Source of the DNA: an uncultured Bacilli bacterium | GTDB taxonomy: Bacteria > Bacillota_I > Bacilli_A > RF39 > UBA660 | Reading direction: 5' to 3' | Assembly (NCBI GenBank): GCA_947631525.1 | Contig: CANRLQ010000016.1 | Location: 1 to 14,920, forward strand | Length of the DNA stretch: 14,920 nt | Part shown: piece after piece, positions 1 to 5,904 of the stretch | How the letters are laid out: every line of letters starts with the position of its first letter | How positions within the stretch are numbered: the stretch's first letter is position 1 | The notes under the pieces: model-generated | The model's input: only the letters and a program-made list of their open reading frames with translations | Told to the model about the DNA's origin: nothing | Database searches by the model: none | Position numbers and translations under genes: made by a program

Positions 1-22
1 AAAGCAACCTTACTTGTTTTTT

Positions 23-51
23 ATTATACTACATATTTTTCTAAATGAAAA
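23..51 (-). promoter_or_regulatory. Candidate sigma-A promoter for a gene left of the window
   Basis: Read on the minus strand, a perfect TATAAT (23-28) lies 17 bases downstream of TTTTCA (46-51), which matches the -35 consensus at four of six positions. It follows the terminator hairpins after the miaB unit. It probably drives the next gene, whose start lies beyond position 1. The -10 match is strong and the -35 weak. Confidence 0.45.
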
Positions 52-76
52 GAGTATTGATCTTTGTCAACACTCT
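47..76 (-). terminator. Probable intrinsic terminator of the miaB unit
   Basis: Minus-strand RNA can form a 10-bp stem (67-76 with 51-60, one G-U pair) closed by a six-base loop (61-66). It is followed by a short U-rich stretch (TCTTTTC). The stem contains several G-C pairs, but the U tract is poor. It sits about 15 bases past the last stop codon of the unit. Confidence 0.45.
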
Positions 77-78
77 GG

Positions 79-109
79 AAAACATATTAATTACTTATTA
101 ATATGTTTT
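79..109. terminator. AT-rich hairpin at the end of the 49-residue gene
   Basis: This is a perfect 13-bp inverted repeat (79-91 with 97-109) with a five-base loop. It overlaps the stop codon of the small gene at 91-93. Only one G-C pair is present and the minus-strand U tract is just the end of the stem, so it may be an mRNA-stabilising 3' hairpin, or part of a tandem terminator with the hairpin at 51-76. Confidence 0.4.
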
Positions 110-240
110 TTATCTTCTTCCTTTTTTTCTTTTTCTTCTTTTTTCTTTTCTAAATCAGGAATTATTATTTCAATTCCATTTTCTTCACATAATTTAGTCA
201 ATAAATCATTATTTTTATTTGCATCTACTTTTAAAGGCAT
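91..240 (-). CDS. Small charged hypothetical protein downstream of miaB (49 aa)
   Basis: I do not recognise this protein. The 49 codons run from ATG at 240 to TAA at 91. It begins MPLKVDANKNNDLLTKLCEE, continues with a hydrophobic IEIIIPDL stretch, and ends in a lysine/glutamate-rich tail (about residues 31-49). There is no membrane segment or signal peptide, and a single cysteine near residue 18. A good ribosome site, AGGAG, lies seven bases before the ATG and overlaps the miaB stop codon (TAG), so the gene is almost certainly translated with miaB. The tight coupling and the hairpin right at its stop argue that it is real rather than chance. The tail may be disordered and may bind RNA or protein, but nothing specific supports a role. 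Confidence 0.6.
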   Translation of the reverse strand: MPLKVDANKNNDLLTKLCEENGIEIIIPDLEKKKEEKEKKEEDKKHINK

Positions 241-250
241 AATTATTCTC

Positions 251-1669
251 CTATTCTATAACTCCATCCATACTCCATGTTTTTACATCAGTTATTTTAA
301 CATTTTGGATGGTTCCAATATATTTTTTATCAGCAACTATATTAACAAGTTTCATTGTATCAGTATATCCCATTAAGGTACCATTATTTTTTTCACTTAC
401 ATCTTCTATTAAGACAGGTACTACTTTATTTAAATACTTATCATTTGCTTCTTTGGAATATTGATTTATAATTTTATTTAATCTCTGTAATCTTTCATTT
501 TTTACTTCAATTGATACATTATCAACCATTTTACTTGCTGGCGTACCTTCTCTTTTAGAAAAGATAAAAGTAAAAGCTCCATCATATTTACATTCATTTA
601 CAACATCTAAAGTTTCTTGAAAATCTTGTTCTGTTTCTCCTGGAAAACCAACTATTATATCTGTTGTAATTGATGAGTAAGGTAACGCTTTTTTTAATTT
701 ATAATATAAATTTAAATAATCTTCTTTTGTATATCTCCTACCCATTAATTTTAATATTCTATTTGAACCAGATTGTAATGGTAGATGAATATAAGGCATA
801 ATATTTTTATTATTTTTTATTACTTCTATCATTTTATCTGTAAAATCCCAAGGATGACTTGTTACAAAACGAATTCTTTCAATTTTTGTTTTAGCAACAT
901 CTTCAAGTAAATTTTCCATTCTGTAATCTTCTTTTAAATCTTTACCATAAGCATTTACATTTTGACCTAGTAATGTTACTTCCTTATATCCATCTTTTAC
1001 TAAATTGTTTACTTCTTCTAAAATAAATTCTTTTTTTCTACTTCTTTGTTTACCTCTTGTATAAGGTACAATACAATATGTACAAAATTTATCACAACCA
1101 TACATAATATTTATCCATGCTTTATATTTTGAATCTCTCTTAACAGGAATATTTTCTATAATATTTCCTTCACAACTCATTACTTCAATTTCTTGTTGTT
1201 TTTTCTCTATACTTTTATTTAAAATATTTGGTAAATTATAAATATTATGCGTACCAAATACAATATCTACCCACTTATATTTCTTCATTATCTCATTTAC
1301 TACAACTTCTTCTTGAGCCATACATCCACAAATACCAGCTATTATATGTGGTCTTTCTTCTTTTAAATGTTTAATTTTACCTAGATATCCAAATACCTTA
1401 TTGTGAGCATTTTCTCTTATAGCACATGTATTAAGTAAAATTAAATCAGCTTCTTCTATATTATCTGTTGATGTATAAGACATATCTTCTAAAATAGCTT
1501 TTATATTCTCACTATCATGTTCATTCATTTGACAGCCATATGTTTTAACAAAATATTTTTTTCCTACACCTAATTTTTTTAAATTTTCTTTTATAATATA
1601 TTCTTTTGTTTTTGTTAAAACTTCTTTATTTGTTCTAATCTTAGCTTCTTTTAAACTTGGTACTAACAT
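251..1669 (-). CDS. miaB: tRNA-2-methylthio-N6-dimethylallyladenosine synthase MiaB
   Basis: Radical-SAM methylthiotransferase that adds the 2-methylthio group to i6A at position 37 of tRNAs reading UNN codons. It uses two [4Fe-4S] clusters. From ATG at 1669 it is 472 residues. The N-terminal UPF0004 domain has cluster cysteines at about 46 (YGCQMNEHDSE), 82 (NTCAIRE) and 116 (CGCMAQ). The radical-SAM cysteines are in CDKFCTYC (about 192, 196, 199), followed by IVPYTRG. A TRAM-type tRNA-binding domain closes the protein. The YGCQMN motif favours MiaB over the t6A enzyme MtaB. A longer reading frame begins with TTG at 1687, but AAGGA lies eight bases before the ATG at 1669, so I prefer that start. 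It is followed directly by the 49-residue gene. Confidence 0.95.
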   Translation of the reverse strand: MLVPSLKEAKIRTNKEVLTKTKEYIIKENLKKLGVGKKYFVKTYGCQMNEHDSENIKAILEDMSYTSTDNIEEADLILLNTCAIRENAHNKVFGYLGKIKHLKEERPHIIAGICGCMAQEEVVVNEIMKKYKWVDIVFGTHNIYNLPNILNKSIEKKQQEIEVMSCEGNIIENIPVKRDSKYKAWINIMYGCDKFCTYCIVPYTRGKQRSRKKEFILEEVNNLVKDGYKEVTLLGQNVNAYGKDLKEDYRMENLLEDVAKTKIERIRFVTSHPWDFTDKMIEVIKNNKNIMPYIHLPLQSGSNRILKLMGRRYTKEDYLNLYYKLKKALPYSSITTDIIVGFPGETEQDFQETLDVVNECKYDGAFTFIFSKREGTPASKMVDNVSIEVKNERLQRLNKIINQYSKEANDKYLNKVVPVLIEDVSEKNNGTLMGYTDTMKLVNIVADKKYIGTIQNVKITDVKTWSMDGVIE

Positions 1670-1694
1670 AATATCATTCCTTTTCAACTACTTA

Positions 1695-1700
1695 ATTATA
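1695..1700 (-). promoter_or_regulatory. Possible -10 box for miaB
   Basis: A perfect TATAAT on the minus strand lies 25 bases before the preferred miaB ATG. No convincing -35 is seen at 16-18 bases; that position falls inside the preceding terminator stem. A promoter nested in the terminator is possible but weakly supported. Confidence 0.35.
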
Positions 1701-1703
1701 ACA

Positions 1704-1735
1704 TAAAACTAACAATTTGTATTAAATTGTTAGTT
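1704..1735 (-). terminator. Intrinsic terminator after the 140-residue gene
   Basis: A perfect 12-bp stem (1724-1735 with 1707-1718) has a five-base loop and is followed on the minus strand by a run of four T. It lies six bases past the TAA of the upstream gene and separates it from miaB. Confidence 0.6.
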
Positions 1736-1740
1736 AATAT

Positions 1741-2163
1741 TTATTTTTTTATATTTTTAACATATCTTTTATGTGGCCATAATTGATGATTTTCTAATAT
1801 TGATAATACTATACTATCAATTATGTTTTCATCGACATTTGATATTTTTTCTAATTCTTTTTCTAAATATTCATCATCAAAATTTAAATAAATTCTTTTT
1901 TCTATTTCATTATATTTCGAATATTTTGGATATTCAGTAATATTAAAAATTAAATTAATAAAATATTGATAATTATTATAAAAAAGATCTTTTTCAAATA
2001 TTTTATTTATACAATTTTCTTCTAATAAACATTTACTGTTTATTATTTTTTTTAAATAAATCATAAATTCATCTAGACTAGAATTAATATCAATTATTTT
2101 AAAATCAGAAATATATAATTTCATAAGTAAAAGTTTTGTGAATTCTAATTCATTTTTAATCAT
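1741..2163 (-). CDS. Hypothetical protein, 140 aa
   Basis: I do not recognise this protein. It is soluble in appearance, with no signal peptide or membrane helix. It is rich in Ile, Asn, Lys, Glu and Tyr and looks mostly helical, with amphipathic stretches at about 1-40, 60-80 and 95-125. The tail is basic (HKRYVKNIKK). A conserved-looking NHQLWPHKR segment near residues 124-132 is the most distinctive part. The start is ATG at 2163 with AGGTG five bases upstream. The gene lies between a glycerophosphodiesterase gene and miaB, and ends at a terminator. A nine-base inverted repeat pairs the start codon region with sequence just downstream of the previous gene, which could affect translation. 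Confidence 0.7.
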   Translation of the reverse strand: MIKNELEFTKLLLMKLYISDFKIIDINSSLDEFMIYLKKIINSKCLLEENCINKIFEKDLFYNNYQYFINLIFNITEYPKYSKYNEIEKRIYLNFDDEYLEKELEKISNVDENIIDSIVLSILENHQLWPHKRYVKNIKK

Positions 2164-2201
2164 AAAATCACCTATTTTATTTTATGAAAGTATGATTTTA
2201 T
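2162..2201 (-). repeat. Inverted repeat covering the start site of the 140-residue gene
   Basis: ATAAAATCA at 2162-2170 is exactly complementary to TGATTTTAT at 2193-2201, leaving a 22-base loop. In minus-strand RNA the stem would include most of the AUG and the end of the AGGTGA ribosome site. With only two G-C pairs the structure is weak, and chance is a real possibility in such AT-rich DNA. Confidence 0.3.
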
Positions 2202-2205
2202 AGTT

Positions 2206-2907
2206 CTATTTTATTCTCTTATTATAAATTAAATTATCTGCTAAAGATTTACTTATATTTTGATCTCTCAATCCCCAAGCTAAAACAATATTTTCTTTTT
2301 TAAATTTTTTTACTTTTTTATTTTCTAATATTCGATAATTACATGATAAAAAATCTGGCTTACATATTTTATTAAATACCATATGATTACACAAAAATTG
2401 TGATAAATTTTCTTTTTTATAATGTACTAATAAACCTCTTATATAATTAGGGCGATTTTTTTTAAACCAATTAACTATGAAAGGATTGAAACTTTTTACA
2501 ACGAATTGTCCGTTATAATTATCTAATAGTTTTACTAATTCATTTTCTAACAAACCAACTTTTTGATCATATTTTAATTCTATAATTAAAGGTACTTTAC
2601 CATCTACTAAATTGAGAACATCTTTAAAAAGTGGTATTTCATAATTTGTATCTAATAAATTTATTTTTTTTAATTCCTCATATGTCATATTCTTTATTTG
2701 TTTATTTATTTTTGTCATTCTTTTCAAATTATCATCATGAAAAACAACAATATTATTATCTTTAATTAAATGTAAATCAAGTTCAATAATATTATCATTT
2801 TTGATGGCTAATTTAAAAGCTTCAATAGAATTTTCTGGAATAGTTATATTATCATATAATCCTCTATGAGCTATGGGTTTTTCTTTTAGAAATTCTAAAT
2901 TTTTCAT
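2206..2907 (-). CDS. Cytoplasmic glycerophosphodiester phosphodiesterase family protein
   Basis: GDPD-family hydrolase, expected to split glycerophosphodiesters into sn-glycerol-3-phosphate and an alcohol using a divalent metal. The 233 residues show the family hallmarks. HRG at 14-16 follows PIA, PENS at about 24-27 provides the first acidic ligand, ELDLHL at 42-47 gives the E-x-D pair, and FHDD at 56-59 supplies the second catalytic histidine. A KYD-type segment near 113-115 and WGLRDQ near 210 fit the late TIM-barrel strands. There is no signal peptide, so it acts in the cytoplasm, unlike secreted GlpQ. The start is ATG at 2907 with AAGGAG eight bases upstream. It begins only 23 bases past the dnaJ terminator, too close for an ordinary promoter, so expression probably depends on readthrough. 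Confidence 0.85.
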   Translation of the reverse strand: MKNLEFLKEKPIAHRGLYDNITIPENSIEAFKLAIKNDNIIELDLHLIKDNNIVVFHDDNLKRMTKINKQIKNMTYEELKKINLLDTNYEIPLFKDVLNLVDGKVPLIIELKYDQKVGLLENELVKLLDNYNGQFVVKSFNPFIVNWFKKNRPNYIRGLLVHYKKENLSQFLCNHMVFNKICKPDFLSCNYRILENKKVKKFKKENIVLAWGLRDQNISKSLADNLIYNKRIK

Positions 2908-2925
2908 ATTTACTCCTTATTACTA

Positions 2926-2952
2926 AGTTAAAAAAAGCAATTTCTTGCTTTT
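2926..2952 (-). terminator. Intrinsic terminator of the heat-shock operon after dnaJ
   Basis: An eight-bp stem (2945-2952 with 2933-2940) containing GC pairs has a four-base loop (2941-2944). On the minus strand it runs into seven or more T. It overlaps the last base or two of the dnaJ stop codon. This is a clean rho-independent terminator, though readthrough is probably needed for the next gene. Confidence 0.75.
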
Positions 2953-4051
2953 ATAGATATTCTTTTATTTTTTTAAATTCATTATCATCATCTAGTTTTG
3001 TTTTAGCTAAACTTTCAAATAATTTCTTTTGTTCTTTTGATAATTTTTTAGGAATATGAACATCTAATACAACATACATATCTCCTTTACGATGCGTACT
3101 TACATTTTCTATTCCTTTTCCCTTTAAACGATGTTTATCATTTGGAGAACTTCCAGCTGGTATTGTTAATTTAACATTTCCATATAATGTTGGAACATCC
3201 TTTTTACATCCTAATACGGCTTCTGTAATTGTGATTGGTAATAATAAATATATATCATCTTCTTCTCTTTCAAATAGTTTATGTTCTTTAACTGTAAATT
3301 CTAAATAAACATCCCCATTTGGTCCTCCATTTGTACCTGCTTCTCCTTTTCCAGCAAGTCGTAATCTATTACCTGTATCAACTCCTGCTGGAACTTTTAC
3401 TTCAATTGTTTTATTTACTTTTACTTTTCCTGTACCACGACATTTTGAGCATTTTGAATCAAATGTATAACCAGACCCTGAACAAGTATGACAAGTAGTT
3501 CTAGATTGAAACATTCCAAACATTGTTCTTTGTTCTACTGTTTCAATTCCACTACCATGACATGTTGGACAAGTAGATTGCCCATGTCCACCTTTACCAT
3601 TACACTCTGGACATTCTTCATAAATATCTAGTTTTATATCTTTTTTACATCCAAATGCAGCTTCTTCAAATGTTAAATTAATATGCATTAATGTATCATT
3701 ACCGCGTCTTGCACGATTAGAACTTCTTCTACTACTACCAAAATTAAAGCTACTACCAAATAAATCACTAAAAATATCAGAAAAATCAAAATCAGAAAAA
3801 TCAAATCCTCCTGCTCCTCCTGCACCATTTTGGAAAGCAGCGTGACCAAATTGATCATATTGACTTCTTTTAGTACTATCTGATAAAACAGCATATGCCT
3901 CTTGGGCTTCTTTAAACTTTTCTTCAGCATCTGGTTCTTTTGAAACATCTGGATGGTATTTTTTTGCTAATTTACGAAAAGCAGATTTTATCTCAGCTTC
4001 ACTAGCATTTTTAGAAACACCTAATACTTCATAATAATCTCTTTTATTCAT
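2951..4051 (-). CDS. dnaJ: Chaperone protein DnaJ (Hsp40, type I)
   Basis: Co-chaperone that delivers unfolded proteins to DnaK and stimulates its ATPase. The 366 residues contain every type I region. The J domain covers 1-70 with the HPD tripeptide at 33-35. A Gly/Phe-rich linker runs to about 115, unusually rich in FDFSD-type repeats. Four CxxCxGxG zinc motifs start at cysteines 147, 161, 187 and 201. The C-terminal substrate-binding domains follow from about 210. The start is ATG at 4051 with AAGGGG upstream. That ribosome site overlaps the ancestral pepF stop codon (4062-4064), so pepF and dnaJ were translationally adjacent. It is the last gene of the hrcA operon and ends at a strong terminator. 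Confidence 0.97.
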   Translation of the reverse strand: MNKRDYYEVLGVSKNASEAEIKSAFRKLAKKYHPDVSKEPDAEEKFKEAQEAYAVLSDSTKRSQYDQFGHAAFQNGAGGAGGFDFSDFDFSDIFSDLFGSSFNFGSSRRSSNRARRGNDTLMHINLTFEEAAFGCKKDIKLDIYEECPECNGKGGHGQSTCPTCHGSGIETVEQRTMFGMFQSRTTCHTCSGSGYTFDSKCSKCRGTGKVKVNKTIEVKVPAGVDTGNRLRLAGKGEAGTNGGPNGDVYLEFTVKEHKLFEREEDDIYLLLPITITEAVLGCKKDVPTLYGNVKLTIPAGSSPNDKHRLKGKGIENVSTHRKGDMYVVLDVHIPKKLSKEQKKLFESLAKTKLDDDNEFKKIKEYL

Positions 4052-4061
4052 ACTTCACCCC

Positions 4062-4193
4062 TTACTTCATTTTTTTATACAATTTTTTAAATTCATCTAT
4101 CGTTTGATTAAACATATTAACAGCACTTTCAATGACCTCAGAACTGTTTACATCAATACCTGCTATTTTAAGTTCATTGGCTGGATAATCACT
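4062..4193 (-). pseudogene. pepF: Out-of-frame C-terminal remnant of pepF
   Basis: This stretch encodes 43 residues in the frame offset by one from the pepF reading frame. It starts SDYPANELKIAGIDV and ends DEFKKLYKKMK before TAA at 4062. The SDYP...LKxAGxDxxS pattern is the normal end of oligoendopeptidase F, so this is the missing tail of the adjacent gene rather than a separate protein. In the family, about six or seven residues lie between the last in-frame segment (VENYL) and SDYP. Only one base remains between the CTT codon and AGT, implying a deletion of 17 or 20 bases. Confidence 0.8.
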
Positions 4194-5847
4194 TAAGATA
4201 ATTTTCAACTGCTCCTTCTTTACCATTTAATATATTAGTAACTATGTAGCAAGCAGATGAAAGACCAATAGCATATTTATATACATAAAAATTATAATAG
4301 AAATGTGGAATTCTTTCCCATTCATATTTTATTAGTTCATCAACTACAACATTATCACCAAAATATTTTTTATTTAATTTATAATATTCATTAGATAATA
4401 ATTCATTAGTCAAAATTTCGCCATTTTCTTTTAAATCATGAATATTCTTTTCATATTCTGCAAACATAACTTGTCTATATATTGTCCCTTTAAATAATTC
4501 CATTAATTGATTTAAAGCAAATAATTTTTCTTTATCATCATTTGAATTCTTAATTAAATACATAAGTAGTAATAATTCATTTACTGTAGATGCCACTTCG
4601 GCTACTAATATTTTATAACTGGAATTTGTATAACAATTATTTTTACATGAATAATATGTATGCATAGAATGACCTAATTCATGAGCTAATGTTGATACAT
4701 CATCCAATTCCCCTTCGTAATTTAACAAAAGGAATGGATTTGTATCGTAGAAACCACTTGAATAAGCTCCTCCTCTTTTACCTACATTGTTATATACATC
4801 AATCCATTTTTCATCAAAAGCTTTTTTTAGATTATTTAAATAATCTTCTCCTAATGGTTTTAAAGCTTTAAATACTAAATCTTTTGCTTCTTCAAATGAA
4901 TATTCTTTATCTAAATCTTTTATCAATTTTACATAAATATCATATAAATGTAATTCATCTAAATTAAGAATTTCTTTTTTTAAATCATAATATTTATATA
5001 TTATATCTAAATGATTATTAATTGTATCAATTAAATTATTATATACTGATACATCTATATTATCACTAAAAAGTGAAGCTTCAATTGAACTATTAAATTT
5101 TTTTATTTTTGCTAGTTCTGTTAAATATTCAACTTTACCACTAAAAGTTTTAGCTATAGTATTTTTTAAATTTCCATAAGTATTATAAAGTAAATTAAAT
5201 GCTTCTTTTCGAACATTTCTATCACTAGAACTAATAAATTTAGACCAATTACTTTTTGTTAATTCTACTTCTTTACCATTTTCATCTTTGATATTACCAA
5301 ATTTTAAATCGGAATCATTTAAAGCAAAATATATATCTTCACTTACATCAAGCACATTTGAAAAACTTGAAATTAATTTTTCTTCTTCATCACTTAGTAT
5401 ATGTTTTTTTAATCGATAAATATTTTCTAAAGTAAATTGATATTCTTTTAAATCATCTAATTCCTCTATATATTTTTCTATTACATCATAAGATGTTTCT
5501 AACATTTCAGGCACTACAAATGATGATAATTCACTACTTTTTTTAATTATATCATCAATTTTACCAATCATTTTTTGATATGTTGTATTAGTTGTATCTT
5601 GATCATACTTTAAATGAGCATAATAATATAACTTATATAATCTTCTTTCTAATGTTTCATCAAATTGTAGATAATCTAATAAATTTTTAGCACTTGCTGT
5701 TATTTTTCCTTTGTAATTTGTTACTTTTTCTATTTCTTTAGAAACATGGTCCAATTCTTCATACCATATTTCATCTGTTTTATAAATAGTAGTTAAATCC
5801 CATTTATATTTATCATCTATTTGATCTCTTGTTTTTTGTTTTTCCAT
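4189..5847 (-). CDS. pepF: Oligoendopeptidase F (M3B), C-terminus lost by frameshift
   Basis: Zinc metallopeptidase that degrades medium-length peptides in the cytoplasm. The open frame has 552 residues; the family is usually near 600. An N-terminal helical domain precedes the M3 catalytic domain. HELGH at 389-393 provides the two zinc histidines and the catalytic glutamate, and AEVAST supplies the third ligand, Glu417. KRGGAYSSGFYDTNPF (about 357-372) and HFYYNFYVYKYA near the end are typical PepF segments. The frame ends at TGA (4189), while the natural tail continues in another frame to 4062. The active site is intact, so some activity may survive, but the lost terminal helices could destabilise the fold. 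ATG at 5847 is preceded by AAAGGAG. Its position between dnaK and dnaJ is unusual and suggests co-induction by heat. Confidence 0.9.
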   Translation of the reverse strand: MEKQKTRDQIDDKYKWDLTTIYKTDEIWYEELDHVSKEIEKVTNYKGKITASAKNLLDYLQFDETLERRLYKLYYYAHLKYDQDTTNTTYQKMIGKIDDIIKKSSELSSFVVPEMLETSYDVIEKYIEELDDLKEYQFTLENIYRLKKHILSDEEEKLISSFSNVLDVSEDIYFALNDSDLKFGNIKDENGKEVELTKSNWSKFISSSDRNVRKEAFNLLYNTYGNLKNTIAKTFSGKVEYLTELAKIKKFNSSIEASLFSDNIDVSVYNNLIDTINNHLDIIYKYYDLKKEILNLDELHLYDIYVKLIKDLDKEYSFEEAKDLVFKALKPLGEDYLNNLKKAFDEKWIDVYNNVGKRGGAYSSGFYDTNPFLLLNYEGELDDVSTLAHELGHSMHTYYSCKNNCYTNSSYKILVAEVASTVNELLLLMYLIKNSNDDKEKLFALNQLMELFKGTIYRQVMFAEYEKNIHDLKENGEILTNELLSNEYYKLNKKYFGDNVVVDELIKYEWERIPHFYYNFYVYKYAIGLSSACYIVTNILNGKEGAVENYLK

Positions 5848-5865
5848 TCTATCTCCTTTAATAAT

Positions 5866-5895
5866 GATAAAGTTCTAGATAACTAGAACTTCATC
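5866..5895 (-). other. Stable hairpin between dnaK and pepF
   Basis: A 13-bp stem (5883-5895 with 5866-5878, one G-U pair on the minus transcript) has a four-base loop. It lies just after the dnaK stop and ahead of the pepF ribosome site. No real U tract follows (ATTATT), so it is more likely an mRNA-processing or stability element, or a partial attenuator, than a full terminator. It could allow dnaK to be made in excess of pepF and dnaJ. Confidence 0.55.
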
Positions 5896-5904
5896 TTTTA
5901 CATT

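Noticed and set aside
14..376. Open frame of 120 codons on the plus strand
   Set aside because: It lies opposite miaB and the small downstream gene, has low-complexity Phe/Ser composition, and has no ribosome site.
251..1669. Possibility that the radical-SAM protein is MtaB or a peptide-modifying enzyme for the bacteriocin-type cassette
   Set aside because: YGCQMN, the UPF0004 cysteines and the terminal TRAM-type region mark MiaB, and it is more than 10 kb away in a separate unit.
3688..3948. 86-codon minus-strand open frame inside dnaJ
   Set aside because: It is an alternate frame through the Gly/Phe-rich linker of dnaJ, with repetitive hydrophobic composition and no start signals.
4062..4193. 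An independent small gene between pepF and dnaJ
   Set aside because: Its sequence is the standard PepF tail and it has no own start codon with a ribosome site at its beginning.
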